In this document: piece after piece, positions 1-5,811 of the stretch
Layout of the letters: every line of letters begins with the position of its first letter
Numbering within the stretch: position 1 is the first letter of the stretch
From: JBBAEA01 sp041656175
Lineage (GTDB): Bacteria > Myxococcota_A > Bradymonadia > UBA4248
DNA length: 9,088 bases
Assembly: GCA_041656175.1 (NCBI GenBank)
Contig: JBBAEA010000137.1
Location: 1 to 9,088, forward strand
Reading direction: 5' to 3'
The notes under the pieces: generated by a model
What the model was told of the DNA's origin: nothing
What the model saw: the letters and a program-made list of their open reading frames with translations, nothing else
The model's database searches: none
Translations under genes and position numbers: made by a program

Positions 1-483
1 AAAAGCTATAGCGAGTGGGCAGAGGGGCGTTTACCGACAGAGGCTGAGTGGGAGCGAGCTGCTAAGGGAACGACGCACCGACGTTTTCCGTGGGGTGATG
101 AATGCCCATCATCGTGGAATAAGGTTTGTACAGGGGCAGAGTGGACTGAAACAACGGCAAAAGCCAATTGTAATGAATCGTATTGCAAAGATGGTTTTGA
201 ATACACTTCGCCAGTGGATCAGTTCCCATCGGGGAAGTCGCCCGACGGGTTATACGATATGGCAGGGAATCTTTGGGAGTGGACAAGCGATTGGTGGAGG
301 CGAGAATATACATCGGCTGCCGTTACCAACCCCACGGGTCCTGAGACTGGTCAGACCCGTGTCATGCGCGGTACTAACTGGGGCAGCTACGGCAACACCT
401 TGCGTGCCGCGTATCGCAACAACAGCCACCCCTACTACCGCTACAGCTACATTGGGCTGCGGTGCGCAAGTTCAGTTCCCTGA
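1..483 (+). CDS. FGE/SUMF1-family (formylglycine-generating-enzyme-like) protein, 3' part; candidate DGR variable protein
   Basis: The reading frame is open from base 1 and ends at TGA 481-483; the 5' part lies outside the window, leaving 160 residues. Family hallmarks appear in order: RLPTEAEWERAAKG at residues 11-24, FPWGDE just after, SPDGLYDMAGNLWEW at about 79-93, and the terminal RG...W...R.A.R...IGLRC core at about 123-155. This is the FGE-sulfatase (C-type-lectin-like) fold. Genuine sulfatase-activating FGE has two catalytic cysteines in the C-terminal segment; here that segment has none, so a binding or structural role is more likely than formylglycine synthesis. Four cysteines at about residues 41, 48, 61 and 65 could form disulfides, suggesting export, but no signal peptide can be seen because the start is missing. 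Codons 126-150 look like a diversity-generating-retroelement variable region. The family call is firm; the DGR role is inferred. Confidence 0.9.
   Translation, partial: KSYSEWAEGRLPTEAEWERAAKGTTHRRFPWGDECPSSWNKVCTGAEWTETTAKANCNESYCKDGFEYTSPVDQFPSGKSPDGLYDMAGNLWEWTSDWWRREYTSAAVTNPTGPETGQTRVMRGTNWGSYGNTLRAAYRNNSHPYYRYSYIGLRCASSVP
376..468 (+). other. Candidate DGR variable region at the 3' end of the FGE-like gene
   Basis: Of the 25 codons from 376 to 450, 20 end in C. The residues that should line the ligand-binding face are N, G, S, Y, H, T and R, all reachable from AAC by changing only adenines. Invariant scaffold codons (TGG, TTG CGT GCC GCG, CGC, CCC, then ATT GGG CTG CGG TGC) sit between them. 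This is what adenine-specific mutagenic retrohoming produces in known FGE-fold variable proteins such as Treponema TvpA. The GC-rich 451-468 segment sits where the initiation-of-mutagenic-homing site would be. No template repeat or reverse transcriptase is present in the window, so the call rests on codon pattern alone. Confidence 0.5.
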
Positions 484-515
484 ACCCTCATCACCTTTCC
501 CCTAGGGCAGCCGTA

Positions 516-536
516 GGGCAGGTTTCAAACCTGCCC
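516..536. repeat. Perfect 21-bp palindrome, REP-like, left copy
   Basis: Arms GGGCAGGTTT and AAACCTGCCC are perfect inverted repeats around a single central C. The element lies 32 nt after the stop of the FGE-like gene and at the left edge of the RAYT remnant. A second copy at 793-814 matches it at 20 of 22 bases in the same orientation. Pairing of a REP-type palindrome with a REP-associated transposase is an established arrangement. Confidence 0.8.
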
Positions 537-831
537 CTACACCAACACCTCCCCCTACGACCACCCCGCCACAAAACCACGCCATGGACTATCGGAAATT
601 GTTCGTGCAACAAAGACGTTTTCGTCGCAGCGTATCAACGAATACCGCAAAGGATCCAAGCCAAAATTGTGGCAACGCAATTATTACGAACGCATCATCC
701 GTAACGAATCCGAGATGGAAAAATTCCACGCATATATTCGGGACAACCCTATCCGCTGGAAGATGGATTCATTATATACCAGTGAGCCGTATGGCCAGGT
801 TTCAAAGCTGCCCCCTGAGGCCATAAAATAA
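517..831 (+). pseudogene. REP-associated tyrosine transposase (RAYT, Y1 transposase superfamily), C-terminal remnant
   Basis: An open frame runs from just after TAG 514-516 to TAA 829-831 with no plausible start codon. Its translation carries the RAYT C-terminal signature: a GLSEIVRATKTFSSQRINEY segment (about 583-642), then PKLWQRNYYERIIRNE (about 661-708) and AYIRDNPIRW (about 736-765). Intact RAYTs are roughly 150-250 aa with an N-terminal HUH (His-x-His) nuclease motif; here only about 100 residues remain, the HUH half is absent, and the frame begins inside a palindrome. It should therefore be inactive. The two REP-like palindromes at its ends are read through in frame. It lies on the same strand and in the same frame as the FGE-like gene, so an insertion that lost its 5' part, or a deletion after insertion, is plausible. 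Confidence 0.8.
793..814. repeat. REP-like repeat, right copy (degenerate palindrome)
   Basis: This segment matches the palindrome at 516-537 at 20 of 22 positions and in the same orientation. The two differences each break a base pair of the palindrome, so it is a decayed copy rather than a compensated hairpin. It sits inside the last codons of the RAYT remnant and marks its right boundary. Confidence 0.65.
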
Positions 832-944
832 ACTCCTCCCGTAGTGACCCGTTTTGGGGGAAACTCTGCGTAGTTGGTGGCTTTCCAGAGCTCTACGGAC
901 AAAGTCGGGATAAAATGATTGAAAAGTGAGATCGCATAATGCAG

Positions 945-977
945 AAAAAAAGGCAGCAACACATGTTGATGCCTTTT
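945..977 (-). terminator. Intrinsic terminator after the 315-aa cysteine-rich gene
   Basis: On the minus strand the arms AAAAGGCATCAACA and TGTTGCTGCCTTTT pair over 14 positions with one mismatch and a 2-nt loop, and the T run continues to 945. It starts 23 nt beyond the TAG stop at 1000-1002 and points in the right direction. Confidence 0.85.
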
Positions 978-999
978 GTCGATACGATTATGCCTTTAA

Positions 1000-1947
1000 C
1001 TAATCCTTGCATTTACCAGTTGCATCGTCGCAGCCATTATTATAGTCGCATGTCTCGATAACATCCACGTACTTAGCACCCATAGTATTATCTTTAAGGG
1101 TAACACATTCATAGCGATCAGAACGATTATAAATATGGTCACATACAAACATTTCCCCAAGTGTATCACAGCTTATAAAACAATTTGCTTTGTTATCTTT
1201 TTCAATTTTACAATGGTGCTTATCCAATTCGCTACAATTCACTGTATCGACTTTTCCGTCAAGGCAACGCAATACTATTTCGTTGTCACATTTCTCTGTG
1301 TAGTTTTTCTCATTGCAAGGCTTGCCTTCTTCATCGTGTAATTTCTTGCATTTACCTGTTGCTTCGTCGCAGCCATTAAGACACGATTCAGTATTGTGAA
1401 GTGTTTTACCTAAACTGCCATCTTTAAGAGTATAACATCTGTCAATGTATGAGATACTAAACGGTTGTTCCTCTTGCCCGCAACGATAAGTATCTTCATT
1501 TGCTTGAGTACATTGTTTAAAGCATTTTACAATATCTTCCCCATCTTCCACAAGAGTTCCACATTTTCCACCTTCTGCTTTTTCTGCACAGTTGATGGCT
1601 TCAACATAAGTCCCGTTGCAGATGAGTGCAACATTGTTAACACATTTATTCACATAATTTTCATCGCAATCTTTGCCTACTTCATCCTCATCTTCATCCT
1701 TTGTACAAGACGCTACGCCGCCAGACACAACACACTTACTACTAGGAACTTGTTTTTCACATATAAGGTCAACAAGCTTCCCATCTTTACACTGCGTAAT
1801 ACCCGTCGCTGCACTATTACATACATCTTTATGCGTTTCGGCATTGCAGCTATTGCGCCCATTGTCATCGTCACAGGCGTTGGCACCCGTAGTTAGAACA
1901 CCTAGCAATAAGATCCATACAAACTTTTTTAACCATACTTTCCTCAA
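1000..1947 (-). CDS. Secreted/lipid-anchored cysteine-rich protein with two tandem ~113-aa modules
   Basis: The long frame encodes 315 aa if begun at TTG 1947. Residues 1-25 form a signal sequence: basic start, hydrophobic WILLLGVL, then ANA-C. This fits either signal peptidase I or a poor lipobox with Cys25. The mature part has a short Cys-rich segment (about 29-82), an acidic DEDEDE linker, then two homologous modules at about 91-202 and 208-314. Each module begins GKxC and ends NGCD[ED]ATGKCK with conserved cysteine spacing, suggesting disulfide-stabilised extracellular repeats. I do not recognise the family. The TTG has only a T9 tract upstream and no ribosome site. By contrast GAGG at 1945-1942 lies 5 nt before ATG 1936, which is out of frame because of an A6 run at 1930-1925. 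One A fewer would give an ATG-initiated protein starting MVKKFVWILLLG. The real start is therefore uncertain. Promoter, leader hairpin and terminator suggest a single-gene transcript. Confidence 0.8.
   Translation of the reverse strand: MRKVWLKKFVWILLLGVLTTGANACDDDNGRNSCNAETHKDVCNSAATGITQCKDGKLVDLICEKQVPSSKCVVSGGVASCTKDEDEDEVGKDCDENYVNKCVNNVALICNGTYVEAINCAEKAEGGKCGTLVEDGEDIVKCFKQCTQANEDTYRCGQEEQPFSISYIDRCYTLKDGSLGKTLHNTESCLNGCDEATGKCKKLHDEEGKPCNEKNYTEKCDNEIVLRCLDGKVDTVNCSELDKHHCKIEKDNKANCFISCDTLGEMFVCDHIYNRSDRYECVTLKDNTMGAKYVDVIETCDYNNGCDDATGKCKD
1007..1378 (-). repeat. Direct repeats (339-nt period) within the cysteine-rich gene
   Basis: Bases 1007-1039 and 1346-1378 match at 31 of 33 positions, exactly 339 nt (113 codons) apart. 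They encode the end of each protein module. The rest of the modules is diverged at DNA level but clearly homologous in protein, so this is an old in-frame tandem duplication with the module ends conserved or gene-converted. Confidence 0.8.
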
Positions 1948-1971
1948 AAAAAAAGAGCTTCCCTTGAAGCT
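1946..1971 (-). promoter_or_regulatory. Terminator-like hairpin in the leader, abutting the start codon (possible attenuator)
   Basis: On the minus strand AGCTTC and GAAGCT form a 6-bp stem with an AAGG loop. After one C comes a run of nine T ending at the putative start codon. Stem plus U9 is the shape of an intrinsic terminator, oriented with the gene and downstream of its candidate promoter. It could attenuate transcription, or it could be the end of an upstream transcript. The stem is short, so its strength is uncertain. Confidence 0.5.
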
Positions 1972-2019
1972 TAAAAATTAACGTCCTTGAAGACCTAAAC
2001 ACGCCTTCGCCTGGAGTCT

Positions 2020-2047
2020 ATCATAACGAATTATTGTGGATTGTAAA
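2020..2047 (-). promoter_or_regulatory. Candidate sigma70-type promoter for the cysteine-rich gene
   Basis: On the minus strand TTTACA (2047-2042) and TATGAT (2025-2020) are separated by 16 nt; each hexamer matches the consensus at 5 of 6 bases. Transcription would start near 2013, giving a leader of about 65-75 nt that contains the hairpin at 1956-1971. Confidence 0.55.
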
Positions 2048-2405
2048 CGTAAATACGGCCACATACAGTGTTTTGTTTCTTGGATAGCTGAATACTATTC
2101 GATGTTTATATGGATATATTGAACTTTATGCGGCTTGCGATGGATTAAGAACGATCAAGTTTGCGAGTAGGAGCTTAGTTTATACTGCTTGAGGGAAGCC
2201 GCAAAGTCTTGTTTCGCCAAAAACTGGACGGGGCGTCGCGGGGTGTCCCCGCGGAGGGGGTAGTGGCAAACCCGCGCACAGCGCGGGGTTGACACGTAGG
2301 GGGAGACTTCCCCCACAAAAAAATAGCCTAGGAAATTATCAAGTTTACGACTTTGCGATTGCCCTGTATACAGCGTCCCTAGCCAAAACGTTCTTAGCAG
2401 TGCAT
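2048..2405. other. Intergenic region with a triple GC-hairpin array
   Basis: No convincing gene is seen. Between 2237 and 2314 there are three consecutive hairpins. The first is CGCGGGG-TGT-CCCCGCG (2237-2253). The second is CCCGCGC-ACA-GCGCGGG (2271-2287), which extends to AA/TT across a bulged G. The third is GGGGGA-GACT-TCCCCC (2299-2314). None is followed by a T run in either direction, so they are not ordinary terminators. The flanking sequence is AT-rich and unremarkable. Confidence 0.6.
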
Positions 2406-2435
2406 AGAAAAGATGGCGCAGCGCGCGTCTGCGCC
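2406..2435 (-). terminator. Probable intrinsic terminator after the IPT/TIG lipoprotein gene
   Basis: On the minus strand GGCGCAG and CTGCGCC form a 7-bp GC stem around a 7-nt loop, followed by ATCTTTTC. It begins 11 nt after the stop codon of the 1029-aa gene. The U tract is short, so termination efficiency is uncertain. Confidence 0.6.
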
Positions 2436-2446
2436 TATAGTCTCGC

Positions 2447-5400
2447 TTATTTTAGGGGAAAGTTCATCGAATTATGCGAGGATGACAAGACGTAGTTATA
2501 ACGCAAGTCTAGGGTGCTAAAGAGGTTGAAGTCGTAACCTTGTCGCTTGGATTTGTAGGCTGAAATCGAAACATATAGGCTCGCATAACTGAGATCGTCG
2601 TCGAGCTGCAGCTCTTGCGGTAGAAATTCAACGGAACTCGCCGAGCCAGGAGCGTAGAATTGCCACAACAGTTTGCTGCCTTTGTTTGTGTATTGGTGGA
2701 TACTTAAGCTGTAGTAATCGACGTTATGCGGGTTTTCGATGCTCCACGAAAGGAAGCCTTGGGAGAGAATGGAGTCGATGGAGTTTGACTCAAAAATCGG
2801 AATTCCCATGACGGGTCCCATGGCGAGTGTTTGGGAGCTGGGGAAGACGGAGTAGTCGTATACGACAGAGCTGGGATTGGAATAGTTGGTGTATGCCCCT
2901 GTGATGACGGTGAAATAACAGCCTTCCAACGCTGCACGCAGGGGGGGCATTTTATTGATAGTAACTAAATCGTTTGTTGAGCTTCCTCGCATAAAGCCCC
3001 CGATGTAACCTTCGTTTCCGACAAATAGGAAGGCGGAGGCTTGCACGACGTTGGGCCCGCTTTTAAGGGGAGCATCGAGTAGTTTAACGGAAAGGCTTTG
3101 GTTGAGGGGGAGTGTGCATTCGAGATCAACTTTAATCTCTTGGTCGTCGGTGACAAAGAGGTGTCGTTTCATGCCGATGAAACGTGCATCAAAGCTACCA
3201 GTTTGTTTATCGTAGAGGCCGCAAAGTAGCGCGAGTGCAACGTCGCCAGAGCGAGCACGAATTTTGTAATCTCCCTTGTCGTTAAATACAATATTGACGT
3301 CACCTTCAGCGTTTGAGCCGACGTATGCGCCGATTTGGGATTGCACAACGACGGCGGCCTTGATTTTGTTGGGGTCGGATTCTAGTGCGACTTTGTCAAA
3401 ACCAGTGGCGGTACCTACAAAATAAGAAGGTTTGGGCGTATAGGGAATGGTGATCTCGATGGGGTTGATGTCGTTAGGATCGGGCGGTGGGGGAGGCGGT
3501 GGTGGGGGAGTTGTGCTATCGGAGTAGATGCGCTCTTTATCGAGGAAAAGCGTGACGATTTTTGCATTCACCGATTGCAAAGTATTACAACTGTAGCCTT
3601 CTGCACATGCGTAAACATTTTGTGGTCCATAGAGTCTTGCATCAAAAAACGATGCTAATCCTTCGGCGTTAACGGCTTTTCGCAACGCGTTTGGCCCTAA
3701 GCCAATTTGCACCACGGCGCTAGGAATAACATTGCCAGAATCGACCTCGCGTACGCTAACGTTGATGTTGCCATCGAGGGTGCCCCCGCCTGCGCCCGAC
3801 AAGACGCCGCTTTGCCTAAAGTATTTAAGTGTTGCGTTTTGACTTTGCTCGTTGTGCGAAAGAACAAGTTCGGCTTCTCCTGCTTCGTGGGCGGGAGCTA
3901 TAAAGTGCAGCAGGTTAGTGTCGACGTACTCAAAGTCTATGTCTTCACCCGAGAGCGTGAGTTTCATGGCGGGATCAAAGCCTTGCCCTGTTACCGCGAT
4001 TTTTGCCCCACCAATCATTGGGGAAGAGTTGGGTAGTAGGGCAAAGAGCGCCAGATTGGCATCGTAGTGGTAGCGCTCATCGCTATTAAAGAGCTCGTCG
4101 TCCTTCGCGATGCTAAGCGCTGCAAAACCGCTTCCTGCTGGAGTTTTAAGGCTAGCGCTCGTTGCGTTTACGACGTTTAGCGCTTGCGCCTCTTGGCTCC
4201 CAAAGTAAACGCGCATAGCGGGGCTAAAGTTTTTGCCCTTAAGCGTGACAAGCTGACCACCCGCGCTTGGCCCATGTTTTGGCGTTAAACTATCGATAAC
4301 GGGCTCTGAAATATAACGATACTTCGTTGGATGTACTAAATTACCTAATTTTACAACGACTTCGCCAGCCACAGCTGCGGACGGAACACGAAGTTTTATG
4401 TAATGACTACTGCGCTCTACAACTTCGGCTTGTTGCGTTCCAAAATATACGTTCGCTTGAGCAGAAAGATTTTTTCCGCCAATAACCAGGGTATTTCCTC
4501 CTTGCAAAGGACCTTGCGCGGGGTAGAGCGTTAAAAGCGCCGCGTCGCTACTTTGCTCTACATAATGAATCGCACTCTCAAAGCGTAGCTGCGAGAGCCC
4601 AAGGTTAAGTACAAGATCGTAGCTTCCGATAGCATGCTTTGGCGCACGAACGCTGATGGTATCGGCGCTTGCCCCTATAATCGCGGCTTCGCGTCCGCCT
4701 ATGAAGACCTTGCGATTAGCTTGTTCTAAGGCAGAGCCATGGATTTTTATCGTATTTTCTACGGTGTAATTTAATACAGTTGGGTAAAAATTCTCTATTT
4801 TGGGGTTTGGTAGAATTTCAAGCGCTTCACGGAGCAAGTCCACGCCAAATGCATTCACGATGCGAACGTCGTGTTTGCCTAGCGCAAGCGACGGAATGAT
4901 GCCCGAAATCGTGTTATGGTTTTCGATTTTTAACTCATGTGGAGTCGCGCCACCGATGCTGATGCTCAACGGCTCATGAAAGCCCGTTCCGCGTAAAACG
5001 AAGGCCACATCGATTTTTTCGTTCACAGCATTGGGTGCGAACTCCATGATTTGCGCTGCTTCAGTGTAACAAAACGCGTCGTCAAGTACCACGCGCTCCT
5101 CGCCCTTTTGCAGCGCGACGTCGACGCAGCCAAAATCGGCGAGTGGCGGGAATACTCGCAGCGTTTTATCGCTCACGAATATCACCGATGCTACGGGAAT
5201 ATTGCCAAATAAAACAGACGTGTTCTCCGAAAACCCTTGCCCACGTATGCGCAGTTCGTAGCCACCCGAAGTGCCGCCACTATTGGGAACGACTGCTTCT
5301 ATGGCGAGTGGATCTGGCTTTGGTATCGTTTCTTTGTCCTCGGGATCTGGAGTGATATCGATGGGTCCCGGAGGATCTGTAGGATCCTTTTGCTCGCCCG

Positions 5401-5536
5401 GATCTTTTGGATGAACAATAGGCGGTGGTGGTTTGGGGTCTTCTTTTTTGTATTTTACGTACTTATCAAGATCTATACAAGAACTGAGTAAGAAGGAACA
5501 AGCAAAAAGAAAAAATATTATTTTGTTTAATTTCAT
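2447..5536 (-). CDS. Large lipoprotein with six IPT/TIG domains and a carboxypeptidase-regulatory-like domain
   Basis: ATG 5536 gives 1029 aa; a TTG 36 nt further upstream stays in frame but would put 12 non-signal residues before the signal peptide. Residues 1-20 end in lipobox LSSC, so Cys20 is probably lipidated. A Pro/Asp/Lys stalk (about 29-75) follows. Six IPT/TIG immunoglobulin-like domains lie at about 77-158, 162-243, 245-327, 334-410, 412-492 and 495-574. The later ones show the clearest signature, GPxxGGxxxxxxGxxF followed by VYFG. Residues 588-666 resemble a carboxypeptidase-regulatory/SpaA-like beta domain. Nine prolines (677-685) lead to a ~330-aa C-terminal region I cannot assign. 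IPT/TIG arrays usually act as extracellular spacers or binding modules, so surface display is inferred. No clear Shine-Dalgarno precedes the start. It lies 275 nt downstream of the 482-aa lipoprotein gene with no intrinsic terminator between, so co-transcription is possible. Confidence 0.9.
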   Translation of the reverse strand: MKLNKIIFFLFACSFLLSSCIDLDKYVKYKKEDPKPPPPIVHPKDPGEQKDPTDPPGPIDITPDPEDKETIPKPDPLAIEAVVPNSGGTSGGYELRIRGQGFSENTSVLFGNIPVASVIFVSDKTLRVFPPLADFGCVDVALQKGEERVVLDDAFCYTEAAQIMEFAPNAVNEKIDVAFVLRGTGFHEPLSISIGGATPHELKIENHNTISGIIPSLALGKHDVRIVNAFGVDLLREALEILPNPKIENFYPTVLNYTVENTIKIHGSALEQANRKVFIGGREAAIIGASADTISVRAPKHAIGSYDLVLNLGLSQLRFESAIHYVEQSSDAALLTLYPAQGPLQGGNTLVIGGKNLSAQANVYFGTQQAEVVERSSHYIKLRVPSAAVAGEVVVKLGNLVHPTKYRYISEPVIDSLTPKHGPSAGGQLVTLKGKNFSPAMRVYFGSQEAQALNVVNATSASLKTPAGSGFAALSIAKDDELFNSDERYHYDANLALFALLPNSSPMIGGAKIAVTGQGFDPAMKLTLSGEDIDFEYVDTNLLHFIAPAHEAGEAELVLSHNEQSQNATLKYFRQSGVLSGAGGGTLDGNINVSVREVDSGNVIPSAVVQIGLGPNALRKAVNAEGLASFFDARLYGPQNVYACAEGYSCNTLQSVNAKIVTLFLDKERIYSDSTTPPPPPPPPPDPNDINPIEITIPYTPKPSYFVGTATGFDKVALESDPNKIKAAVVVQSQIGAYVGSNAEGDVNIVFNDKGDYKIRARSGDVALALLCGLYDKQTGSFDARFIGMKRHLFVTDDQEIKVDLECTLPLNQSLSVKLLDAPLKSGPNVVQASAFLFVGNEGYIGGFMRGSSTNDLVTINKMPPLRAALEGCYFTVITGAYTNYSNPSSVVYDYSVFPSSQTLAMGPVMGIPIFESNSIDSILSQGFLSWSIENPHNVDYYSLSIHQYTNKGSKLLWQFYAPGSASSVEFLPQELQLDDDLSYASLYVSISAYKSKRQGYDFNLFSTLDLRYNYVLSSSHNSMNFPLK

Positions 5537-5653
5537 GGCATTGTTAAAGTTTGAAGAATGCAATGTTTGCAAAGGATACGCTCATCGCGTTCTAGAATGA
5601 TATAGCTGCAAAATGCGCTTATGGAAACTCTGATTTATCTCTGATCTATATTG

Positions 5654-5695
5654 TGGGGCTCTGCCCCAAACCCCGCTAAGGGCTATCGCCCTTAG
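5654..5695. repeat. Double-hairpin palindromic element between two lipoprotein genes
   Basis: TGGGGC-TCT-GCCCCA (5654-5668) is followed 7 nt later by CTAAGGGC-TATC-GCCCTTAG (5676-5695), both perfect stems. Neither has a following T run in the direction of transcription. Such paired hairpins resemble REP/BIME-type dispersed elements and could protect or terminate mRNA between the 482-aa and 1029-aa genes. The rest of 5537-5811 shows no gene. Confidence 0.65.
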
Positions 5696-5811
5696 AACCC
5701 TTCCTTTGTGTAACATATTGATTTTATTGGCTTTTATTTTGAAAGCTCGCCTGCCTCTCTTTAGCTTCGTTAGCTCTTTTTTGATAGTTTTTTGAATTAA
5801 ACAGAGCATCC

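Noticed and set aside
214..483. Separate small gene starting at GTG 214
   Set aside because: The frame is open upstream to base 1 with clear FGE-family motifs, so GTG 214 is an internal valine codon.
684..962. Minus-strand ORF opposite the RAYT remnant
   Set aside because: It is antisense to a recognisable transposase C-terminus and shows no family features.
1465..1896. Plus-strand ORF of 143 codons inside the cysteine-rich gene
   Set aside because: Antisense shadow; the minus strand has a signal sequence and duplicated Cys modules.
2289..2495. Plus-strand ORF of 68 codons
   Set aside because: It spans hairpin DNA, a terminator and the end of the opposite gene; no protein-like features.
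3482..3510. G-quadruplex on the plus strand
   Set aside because: The G runs are explained by proline codons and only three runs of three or more G occur close together.
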